Source of the DNA: Leclercia sp. UBA7405
GTDB taxonomy: Bacteria > Pseudomonadota > Gammaproteobacteria > Enterobacterales > Enterobacteriaceae
Reading direction: 5' to 3'
NCBI GenBank assembly: GCA_002469605.1
Contig: DKMV01000307.1
Coordinates: 4,133 to 26,115, forward strand
DNA length: 21,983 bases
Below are positions 16,134 through 21,983 of the stretch, piece by piece. The notes beneath the pieces were generated by a model. It worked only from the letters and a program-made list of their open reading frames with translations, was not told the DNA's origin and made no database searches. Within the stretch, counting starts at the first letter, position 1, and each line of letters begins with the position of its first letter. Both the position numbers and the translations under genes were made by a program.

Positions 16134-16785
16134 CAGGCACATACGCCGCGTTAATCTCTCGCTGCATTTGTCGCCAGAACATTCGCGCGCGGACCTGCGC
16201 GCGATGCTGCAACTGAAGAATTGGCATCAGGCGCTGAGCCAGTCGGGCAGCAGTCCGGGCGATGCCAGCATGGAAATGCGCCGTTTTCATCGCAATGTCT
16301 ACCTCGCCGGGCTACAGCTACAGCTGCTGAACCCGCAGCTGTGCAGCCACGTGGCGGAGTCGCTGGGGCGCGATACCCTCACGCTCGACGGGCTGTGCGG
16401 CGAGCTGACAAGTGCCGGGCTGCTGCCGCAGACCGCAATGCCTGTCAGCGCACCCGCGGCAGAGCCGCCTGCCCCTGCGGGAGATTTTAGCAAGCAGCAG
16501 CTGCGCCAGATGCGCGCCCTGATGTCGGATGCGCTGCAGCGCCAGTCCGCCGCGCCGGATGACGCCTCGCGCGAAGCGCTAACCCAGCTGCGCGGGGAGG
16601 TCGCTCAGCTAAAAACGCTGCTGGATCAACAAAACCTGCTGCTGCAACAGCTAAAAATGACCGGCCGCGCCGCCGCGCCCGTCGCCGAAAGCGGCAGAAG
16701 CGTACAGGCCGAAGAGGTGGATCTGGAGTCGCTCGGCGCACCGGCGCAGAAAATGCAGCAGATCCGGCAGAAGGGCATTTTTTAA
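16126..16785 (+). CDS. parR: ParR/StbB-like adaptor with extended coiled-coil C-terminus
   Basis: The gene overlaps parM by 8 bp, as ParR/StbB partners commonly follow ParM. Residues 6-82 fit a ParR DNA-binding core: a beta strand RRVNLSLHLSPEH, then a helix, then RRFHRNVYLAGLQLQLLNPQLCSHVAESL. This mirrors the order in R1 ParR (RRTIAFKLNPD ... LNRAALTAGLALYRQDPRT). ParR of R1 is about 117 residues; this protein has 219. The extra part is a Pro/Ala-rich linker (101-119), a long helical, probably coiled-coil stretch (122-178, QLRGEVAQLKTLLDQQNLLLQQLKM), and a tail ending QQIRQKGIF. In ParR the C-terminal tail binds the ParM filament end. The similarity is by eye and the family call is moderate; pairing with ParM makes it much more likely. 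Confidence 0.75.
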   Translation: MSNRHIRRVNLSLHLSPEHSRADLRAMLQLKNWHQALSQSGSSPGDASMEMRRFHRNVYLAGLQLQLLNPQLCSHVAESLGRDTLTLDGLCGELTSAGLLPQTAMPVSAPAAEPPAPAGDFSKQQLRQMRALMSDALQRQSAAPDDASREALTQLRGEVAQLKTLLDQQNLLLQQLKMTGRAAAPVAESGRSVQAEEVDLESLGAPAQKMQQIRQKGIF

Positions 16786-16811
16786 AAACGAGGTCCGAAA
16801 CAGGAGTTAGC

Positions 16812-16830
16812 GGGCCAGCTGCGCTGGCCC
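16812..16830. terminator. Strong GC hairpin 26 bp after parR
   Basis: GGGCCAGC and GCTGGCCC form a perfect 8-bp stem with a 3-nt loop. It is placed where the end of the lafB-parR transcript would be expected. No T-run follows, so it may be a transcript-stabilising hairpin or a factor-dependent end rather than an intrinsic terminator. Confidence 0.4.
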
Positions 16831-17210
16831 TGAAGAAGTAAGACCTCAGCGATAACGCACGCCAGCGTCAGGATGCACGCCGTTATTCTTCACCCGTGGT
16901 CTGTGCTGGCCGCGAGAGCACCGGAAGGGGGAGAACATGCTGATAAAACCTTATTCTGACCCTCTCCAATGTATTCATCGTTTATATATTCCCTTTTAAT
17001 AAGATAATTTCCGATATATAACGAAGAAATAGTCGGAGAAAGAATTTTCTTAATTTTCCCGGTATGCCTTTGGCCCATTCCGTACCGCGCAGCATAAGGG
17101 CCCGGTACTATTCCTATTCGCTATCTCTCTATTTTATTAGTCCTGTTCTATTACCTGGCGTATTGACCTCATTTTTCTGCCGACAGATGGTTCTTTTCGA
17201 TTTTTTAATA

Positions 17211-17224
17211 TTGATTTAAATCAA
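17211..17224. promoter_or_regulatory. Perfect FNR-type binding palindrome
   Basis: TTGATTTAAATCAA matches the FNR consensus TTGATNNNNATCAA at all ten fixed bases and is itself a complete palindrome. An AATACT at 17245-17250 (4 of 6 to TATAAT) would place the site at about -40 from a start near 17257, the usual position for class II activation. It lies 260 bp before tssB. Other FNR/CRP-family proteins could use the same site. Confidence 0.55.
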
Positions 17225-17382
17225 TTTGAGATCGGTTTCTCAGCAATACTCCGCGTAATTAAATTTTTGCGGCATAAATTCTCTTTTATCCCCATAGCGG
17301 CAGTTAATTTTACTGATGTGGGGATGCTATCTACTGTGATGCTTTAGTGGAAAATTCTTAAGGATTTTCTTATAGCGGATTA

Positions 17383-17412
17383 AAGATCTGTATATTTGAT
17401 CTTGTGGCGATC
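17383..17412 (+). promoter_or_regulatory. Candidate tssB promoter with -10 box inside an inverted repeat and three GATC sites
   Basis: AAGATC (17383-17388) and GATCTT (17398-17403) are inverted around a 9-bp spacer that contains TATATT (17391-17396, 5 of 6 to the -10 consensus). Dam sites GATC lie at 17385, 17398 and 17409. No good -35 box stands in front (TTCTTA at 17367 is weak), so an activator may be needed. The start would be near 17402, about 80 bp before tssB. Confidence 0.4.
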
Positions 17413-17483
17413 ATTATTCTATTATCGCGTACCAGGAACTGTAGTGTGAAAGTGTGCATAGCGATAAAACGAGGGATGATGAG

Positions 17484-17981
17484 ATGGCTGATAGTTTCCA
17501 GAATGAAGTGCCAAAAGCGCGTATTAATCTAAAACTTGACCTGCATACGGGAGGCGCGAGCAAGAAAACCGAGCTCCCGCTGAAATTACTTGTTACCGGA
17601 GATTTTAGTAATGGCCAGGAGACGGCGCCATTATCAGAGCGCAAAAAAGTTAATGTGAATAAAAACAATTTTGACGCCGTGCTTTCTGAATATTCTCCAA
17701 AAGTTAATCTTGCCGTTAAAAATACCCTTGCCGGTGACGGCAGCGAAGAGAGCGTCAGCCTGACATTTCAGAGTATGAAAGATTTTTCTCCGGAGCAGGT
17801 CTCACGGCAAATACCCCAGCTAAAAGCCATGCTCTCCATGCGTAATTTACTTCGTGATTTAAAGGCGAACCTGCTGGATAACCAGGCTTTCCGAAAGGAG
17901 CTGGAAAAAATTCTGCTGGACCCGACATTAAGCGCCGAGCTCAGAGCCGAACTGTCAGCCCTGGCACCTAAACAACCTTAA
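17484..17981 (+). CDS. tssB: Type VI secretion sheath small subunit TssB (VipA)
   Basis: TssB pairs with TssC to form the contractile sheath in the cytoplasm. The 165-residue product starts at ATG 17484 (MADSFQNEVPKARINLKLDLHTGG), 7 bp after GAGGGA; an in-frame ATG at 17454 lacks such a site. Family features are the N-terminal PKARINLKLDLHTGGASKKTELPLKLLVTGDFS, the KKVNVNKNNFDAVL segment, LTFQSMKDFSPEQVSRQIPQL, LLSMRNLLRDLKANLLDN and a final helix. The 5' part is more AT-rich than the rest of the cluster. It is the first gene of the secretion operon and lies 38 bp before tssC. Confidence 0.95.
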   Translation: MADSFQNEVPKARINLKLDLHTGGASKKTELPLKLLVTGDFSNGQETAPLSERKKVNVNKNNFDAVLSEYSPKVNLAVKNTLAGDGSEESVSLTFQSMKDFSPEQVSRQIPQLKAMLSMRNLLRDLKANLLDNQAFRKELEKILLDPTLSAELRAELSALAPKQP

Positions 17982-18019
17982 CCCTCACGATGTTAGAACA
18001 GATTAATCAAGGAATGCTC

Positions 18020-19561
18020 ATGTCTGTACAAAATGAAAATACTGCGGGTGGCGAAAGCATTGTTCTGGAACGCCCTGTAGCGGGTGGGGTTTATAAGTCC
18101 CTGTTTGAAAAAATCAACCTCAGCCCGGTTTCTGAGCTGAGTGCGCTGGATATCTGGCAGGATGCGCAGGCGATGTCGGATGCGACCGCCGATGAACGTT
18201 TAACGGCCGGGATGCAGGTGTTCCTGGAGTGCCTGAAAAAATCGGGCTCCAAAGTCGAAAAGCTCGATAAGACGTTGATTGACCACCATATCGCCGAGCT
18301 GGATTACCAGATTAGCCGTCAGCTTGATGCCGTTATGCACCATGACGAGTTCCAGGCGGTAGAGAGCCTGTGGCGCGGCGTGAAATCGCTGGTTGATAAG
18401 ACAGATTTCCGCCAGAACGTTAAAGTTGAACTGCTGGACATGTCGAAAGAGGACCTGCGTCAGGACTTTGAAGACTGCCCGGAAATCATCCAGAGCGGAC
18501 TGTATAAACACACCTATATTGATGAATACGACACGCCGGGCGGCGAGCCGATTGCCGCGCTGATTTCCGCCTGGGAGTTTGATGCTTCTGCGCAGGATGT
18601 CGCGCTGCTGCGCAATATTTCTAAAGTCTCAGCCGCGGCCCATATGCCGTTTATCGGCTCTGCGGGTCCGAAATTCTTCCTGAAAGAGTCAATGGAAGAG
18701 GTTGCGGCCATCAAGGATATTGGCAACTATTTTGACCGCGCTGAGTACATCAAGTGGAAATCCTTCCGTGAAACGGATGACTCCCGCTATATCGGCCTTG
18801 TGATGCCGCGCGTGCTGGGTCGCCTGCCGTATGGCCCGGACACCGTACCGGTACGCAGCTTCAACTATGTGGAAGAGGTGAAAGGCCCGGATCACAATAA
18901 ATACCTGTGGACCAATGCCTCCTTTGCCTTTGCCGCCAACATGGTGCGCAGCTTTATCAATAACGGCTGGTGTGTACAAATTCGCGGCCCGCAGGCCGGC
19001 GGCGCCGTCCAGGATCTGCCTATCCATCTGTATGACCTCGGCACCGGCAATCAGGTGAAAATCCCGAGCGAAGTGATGATCCCGGAAACCCGCGAGTTTG
19101 AGTTCGCTAACCTGGGCTTTATTCCGCTGTCGTACTACAAAAACCGCGACTACGCCTGTTTCTTCTCGGCCAACTCGACCCAGAAACCGGCTCTCTATGA
19201 CACCGCCGATGCGACCGCTAACAGCCTTATCAACGCCCGTCTGCCGTATATCTTCCTGCTGTCGCGTATTGCCCACTACCTGAAGCTGATTCAGCGCGAA
19301 AACATCGGCACTACCAAGGATCGTCGTCTGCTGGAGCTGGAGCTGAACACCTGGGTGCGCAGTCTGGTGACGGAAATGACCGATCCGGGCGACGAGCTGC
19401 AGGCTTCCCACCCGCTGCGTGATGCCAAAGTGGTGGTGGAGGACATCGAGGACAACCCGGGCTTCTTCCGCGTGAAGCTGTATGCGATCCCGCACTTCCA
19501 GGTAGAAGGTATGGACGTCAACCTGTCGCTGGTTTCCCAGATGCCGAAGGCGAAATCGTAA
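18020..19561 (+). CDS. tssC: Type VI secretion sheath large subunit TssC (VipB)
   Basis: TssC is the major sheath protein. The start chosen is ATG 18020 (513 residues, MSVQNENTAGGESIVLERP), behind AAGGA at 18009-18013. ATGs at 17990 and 18014 are in frame but lack a ribosome site. Typical blocks are AELDYQISRQLDAVMHHDEFQAVESLWRGVKSLV, LYKHTYIDEYDTPGGEPIAALISAWEF, MPFIGSAGPKFF, RVLGRLPYGPDTVPVRSFNY, IRGPQAGGAVQDLPIHLYDLG, FANLGFIPLSYYKNRDYACFFSANS and the C-terminal LELELNTWVRSLVTEMTDPG. Length is normal for the family (about 500). Confidence 0.97.
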   Translation: MSVQNENTAGGESIVLERPVAGGVYKSLFEKINLSPVSELSALDIWQDAQAMSDATADERLTAGMQVFLECLKKSGSKVEKLDKTLIDHHIAELDYQISRQLDAVMHHDEFQAVESLWRGVKSLVDKTDFRQNVKVELLDMSKEDLRQDFEDCPEIIQSGLYKHTYIDEYDTPGGEPIAALISAWEFDASAQDVALLRNISKVSAAAHMPFIGSAGPKFFLKESMEEVAAIKDIGNYFDRAEYIKWKSFRETDDSRYIGLVMPRVLGRLPYGPDTVPVRSFNYVEEVKGPDHNKYLWTNASFAFAANMVRSFINNGWCVQIRGPQAGGAVQDLPIHLYDLGTGNQVKIPSEVMIPETREFEFANLGFIPLSYYKNRDYACFFSANSTQKPALYDTADATANSLINARLPYIFLLSRIAHYLKLIQRENIGTTKDRRLLELELNTWVRSLVTEMTDPGDELQASHPLRDAKVVVEDIEDNPGFFRVKLYAIPHFQVEGMDVNLSLVSQMPKAKS

Positions 19562-19578
19562 CGTAAGGCAGGAAGCCG

Positions 19579-20919
19579 ATGAAAACGGAACAACCGTTAT
19601 GGGGCAGGGGCATTATGGTCTCTCCCCAGCACTTCCAGCAACAGGCCGCATACGCGGCCTGGTCTGTGGAATGCATTGCCGGACTAGGCCTCTCCCATCC
19701 CTGGGGGGTGATTGAGGCCACCTTCGAACCGGAAGTACTTAAGCTGGGACGTCTGCAGGCCCGTCATCTGCATGTCCGTTTTCAGGACGGTACGCTGGTT
19801 GATACAGACAATGCTGATACTCTGCCACCGGTACTTTCTCTTGAAAGCGTTTCGCATGAGGTGGTGGTAGTGCTGTCGCTTCCGCTGCTGCGGTCGAATG
19901 GCGGCAACTGCCTGAAACCTGATGAAGTGGCTGAGCGCCCGGTGCGTTATCGTCAGCGCTGGCGGGATGTTCGCAATACCTTTGGAGAAGATACCCGTCA
20001 GATTGCCGTGATGCAGCCGGAGCTGACGCTAAGGTTTGCTCATCAGAACAACAGTGATTATCTGACCTGTCCTGTCGCCCGACTCCAGCAGGACTCGCAG
20101 GGTTCCTGGCAACTTGATGAAACCTTTATCCCCCCGCTACTGACGATTCAGGGGAGCCGCTGGCTGGTCACCCAGCTTGAGCAACTGATGACCCAGCTGC
20201 GCGCCCGCCTGGTCCGTCTGATGGCAATGCGCCGGGAAAGCAATGAACGCATGGCCGATTTTGCTGTGGCCGATGTCTCCCTGTTCTGGTTGCTGAACGC
20301 CCTGAACAGCGCTGAGCCGGTACTCGGACAGTTTCAGCGTAACCCCCAAAGCCCACCGGAACGTCTGTATCCGGAACTTTCCCGTCTGGCGGGGAGCCTG
20401 CTGACCTTCTCCCTGGAGCATCAGGTGAGTGCTATTCCGGCCTGGCAGCATGAACATCTGAATGCCGTATTCCCGCCGTTGTTTGATCTGCTGGGTGACC
20501 TGCTCGAAGCCAGCCTGCCGTCGCGGGTGGTGGCGCTGGAACTTGACTATGACCCACGGCTGCACTTCTGGCAGGCCCGCCTGCACGATCCGCGTCTGCG
20601 TGAAGGGGCCGATTACTACCTGTCCGTACGCTCGCCGATGCCGGTAGCACAATTGCAGGAGCAGTTCCCGCGTCAGTGCAAGGTGGGAAGTCCCGACCAT
20701 GTGCGGGGGATCGTTAACTCTTCACGGGTGGGCGTTCCTCTGAAGCCACTGCGCCATGTACCGGCCGCTATTCCGCTGCGTCTGGAAAACCAGTATTTCA
20801 GTCTTGATGTCTCCCATCCGCTGGCTGCGGAAATGCTCCAGAGCGGCACCTGCATGTTTTACGTCCCGGGCTCGCTCGGCGAGTCTGAACTTGAACTCTT
20901 TGCGGTACTGAGAACATGA
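19579..20919 (+). CDS. tssK: Type VI secretion baseplate protein TssK
   Basis: TssK links the baseplate to the membrane complex. The 446-residue product has the family start (PLWGRGIMVSPQHFQQQAAYAAWSVECIAGLGLSHPWGVIEATFEPE), the middle LKLGRLQARHLHVRFQDGTLVDTD, and the C-terminal domain (PLRHVPAAIPLRLENQYFSLDVSHPLAAEM and FYVPGSLGESELELFAVL). Length is usual for TssK (about 440-450). It begins 17 bp after tssC, with AGGAAG just ahead of the ATG. Its stop overlaps the tssL start as ATGA. Confidence 0.96.
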   Translation: MKTEQPLWGRGIMVSPQHFQQQAAYAAWSVECIAGLGLSHPWGVIEATFEPEVLKLGRLQARHLHVRFQDGTLVDTDNADTLPPVLSLESVSHEVVVVLSLPLLRSNGGNCLKPDEVAERPVRYRQRWRDVRNTFGEDTRQIAVMQPELTLRFAHQNNSDYLTCPVARLQQDSQGSWQLDETFIPPLLTIQGSRWLVTQLEQLMTQLRARLVRLMAMRRESNERMADFAVADVSLFWLLNALNSAEPVLGQFQRNPQSPPERLYPELSRLAGSLLTFSLEHQVSAIPAWQHEHLNAVFPPLFDLLGDLLEASLPSRVVALELDYDPRLHFWQARLHDPRLREGADYYLSVRSPMPVAQLQEQFPRQCKVGSPDHVRGIVNSSRVGVPLKPLRHVPAAIPLRLENQYFSLDVSHPLAAEMLQSGTCMFYVPGSLGESELELFAVLRT

Positions 20920-21605
20920 GTGAGCGTAAACGCGGCGCTGCCGCGTCTATTGATATCGATGCACTGCTACAGGACACCTGGCTTCAGGTCATCAGCCTGC
21001 GCCACGGTCCGCAGTTCCAGGACGGCGAAGGCCGTCTGCTGTGGGAACGCTGTATCGCGGATGTGGAGCGCGTACAGCGTGAGCTGAAAGCGAGTGAACT
21101 CGATGAGGTCAGCTGTGAGCACATACTCACTGCACAGTGTGCGCTGCTCGATGAGACCGTTAAAGGCCGTGGGGTGGACGATGATGCCTGTGTACAGTGG
21201 TATGACATTCCGCTGCAGGTGCATTTTCTCGGCACCATGGATGCCGGTGATACCTTGTGTGACCGGATGCACGATGTACTGCGTGAGCCAGCGCCGGACA
21301 GTGCCGTGCTGACCTGCTTCCACCGGGTAATGATGCTCGGATTCCTGGGAAGCTTCCGCTCCCTGAACGATCCGGAACGTCAAAAACTCATCACGGCCCT
21401 GAGTGAGCGGGTTGCGCCGTTCAGTTATCCCCAGACTCACCCTGTTCTGATAGAAAGCCGTGTCGGACGAAGGGCGAACGGATGGCTGGATTCCTGGCCT
21501 GTGCGGATCGGCCTGAGCGTGATTGTTCTTGCCGCACTCTGGTGGGGACTGGATCACTGGCTTGATCAGACGCTGCGGAATCTGCTGCCAGGGGCGGTGA
21601 AATGA
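20916..21605 (+). CDS. tssL: Type VI secretion membrane protein TssL (DotU/IcmH)
   Basis: TssL is the cytoplasmic-domain inner-membrane member of the TssJLM complex. The 229-residue product has the helical DotU domain (IDALLQDTWLQVISLRHGPQFQDG, CEHILTAQCALLDETVKGRG, WYDIPLQVHFLGTMDAGDTLCDRM, FHRVMMLGFLGSFRS) and a single C-terminal membrane span (about 196-214, RIGLSVIVLAALWWGLDHWL). It stops shortly after the span, so it has no peptidoglycan-binding OmpA domain of its own. The next gene may supply one. It overlaps both neighbours by 4 bp. Confidence 0.94.
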   Translation: MSERKRGAAASIDIDALLQDTWLQVISLRHGPQFQDGEGRLLWERCIADVERVQRELKASELDEVSCEHILTAQCALLDETVKGRGVDDDACVQWYDIPLQVHFLGTMDAGDTLCDRMHDVLREPAPDSAVLTCFHRVMMLGFLGSFRSLNDPERQKLITALSERVAPFSYPQTHPVLIESRVGRRANGWLDSWPVRIGLSVIVLAALWWGLDHWLDQTLRNLLPGAVK

Positions 21606-21983
21606 GTTCTACACAACAGCGTGGACTGGCGTTGTTGGCCGCCCTGTTGAGCGGAGTAGTCTGCCTTGGCTTCCTGCCCGTGACGCGGCTGGTTGCGGCG
21701 ATCGTCTGGATTGCCATGCTGGGGCTGATTGCAGCGCTCTGGTATGTGGCCAGTCGGCGTGCTGAACATAAGGTCACTCTGTGTCTGGATACGCTGCCTG
21801 AATCAACTTACCGTCAGCCTGTGGTGCTGGTCTGCGGCGATCTGCCCCAGAGCTGGCCGCAGAAATCACAGGTTCTCACCGTTACCCAGGGGTGCTGGAT
21901 CTGGGTGGAAGACCATCAGGATCTGGTGCAGGTTGCCCGTCAGGTGCTATGGCTGCGCCCGGGCTGGGGACGTCAGCTGTCGG
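21602..21983 (+). CDS. Membrane protein of the type VI cluster (cut by window end), possible OmpA-family partner of TssL
   Basis: The frame opens with ATG overlapping the tssL stop (ATGA) and stays open for 127 codons to the window end. Two membrane spans are visible near the start: about 8-30 (GLALLAALLSGVVCLGFLPVTRL) and 31-51 (VAAIVWIAMLGLIAALWYVA). A soluble part follows (KVTLCLDTLPESTYRQPVVLVCGDLP, then TVTQGCWIWVEDHQ). In Enterobacter and Klebsiella clusters of this type, a large membrane protein with a C-terminal OmpA domain follows tssL, and this is my best guess. The domain that would prove it lies beyond the window. A TssM-type protein is the alternative. Confidence 0.6.
   Translation, partial: MSSTQQRGLALLAALLSGVVCLGFLPVTRLVAAIVWIAMLGLIAALWYVASRRAEHKVTLCLDTLPESTYRQPVVLVCGDLPQSWPQKSQVLTVTQGCWIWVEDHQDLVQVARQVLWLRPGWGRQLS

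Larger units (their letters stand above)
16786..17483. promoter_or_regulatory. 698-bp gene-free region before the type VI secretion cluster
   Basis: No supported gene is seen on either strand. The first 150 bp are GC-rich like the parR end and the rest is AT-rich. Contents: a GC hairpin (16812-16830), a GTACCG/CGGTAC dyad (17082-17087, 17103-17108), a perfect FNR-type palindrome (17211-17224), an imperfect dyad (CCCCA/TGGGG outside, CAGT/ACTG inside, about 17290-17325), and a -10-like box in a GATC-containing inverted repeat (17383-17403). The two junctions mark the change from flagellar to secretion genes. Confidence 0.6.

Noticed and set aside
14985..16142. Long minus-strand open frame (385 codons) opposite parM
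   Set aside because: It lies antisense to a gene with clear ParM motifs, and its translation is rich in His/Arg/Val runs typical of the reverse frame of GC-rich codons; no ribosome site or family pattern.
16812..16830. Classical rho-independent terminator after parR
   Set aside because: The stem is strong, but no T-tract follows; listed only as a hairpin of uncertain role.
17108..17152. Several CTATT/CTATC short repeats considered as a parC centromere
   Set aside because: Units are only 5 bp, spacing is irregular (6, 7, 8 and 19 bp), and the stretch is simply pyrimidine/AT-rich; nothing like the regular iterons of parC.
17407..17428. Possible Fur box (ATTATC at the right end of GCGAT...ATCGC)
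   Set aside because: Only one hexamer fits; the rest of the 19-bp Fur consensus does not match, so I keep only the dyad and GATC observations.

Overview
The window looks like chromosomal DNA from a GC-rich member of the Enterobacteriaceae. It carries the distal part of a second, lateral-type flagellar system (Flag-2). The gene order lfgI-lfgJ-lfgK-lfgL-lafW / lafZ / lafA-lafB-lafC-lafD-lafE-lafF-lafS-lafT-lafU matches the Flag-2 locus known from enteroaggregative E. coli and relatives. The genus cannot be fixed from sequence alone. Function calls rest on motifs and gene order read by eye; no database search was run.

Layout: (1) 1-4788, plus strand: end of the hook/rod operon, namely P-ring protein (5' end cut by the window), a short rod cap protein without a muramidase domain, both hook-filament junction proteins, and the Flag-2-specific protein LafW. 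(2) 4829-6212, minus strand: a membrane-anchored winged-helix regulator (LafZ) whose 3' end overlaps a small single-span membrane protein, an arrangement like ToxR/ToxS or VtrA/VtrC. (3) 6213-6997: a 785-bp AT-rich gap. (4) 6998-7930: flagellin lafA with a strong terminator. (5) 8071 onward: a near-consensus sigma-54 promoter in front of lafB, followed by a tight run of genes for the filament cap, two chaperones, hook-length control, FliL, sigma-28 and the MotA/MotB stator pair. This run continues without a visible break into an NlpC/P60 cell-wall peptidase and a ParM-like actin with a ParR-like partner (to 16785). (6) 16786-17483: a 698-bp gene-free, AT-rich regulatory stretch with a perfect FNR-type palindrome and a cluster of GATC sites around a candidate -10 box. 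(7) 17484-end: start of a type VI secretion cluster (tssB, tssC, tssK, tssL, then a membrane protein cut by the window end).

How it fits together: a sigma-54 promoter (presumably served by the Flag-2 activator LafK, outside the window) would make the cap, chaperones, sigma-28 and stator, and LafS would then turn on flagellin. LafZ plus its small partner is the likely environmental input. The most unusual part is the ParM/ParR pair: a plasmid-type segregation actin with no visible centromere array, an extended coiled-coil ParR, and a position at the 3' end of what reads as one operon with a lateral flagellum and a peptidoglycan hydrolase. This suggests a job other than plasmid partition.
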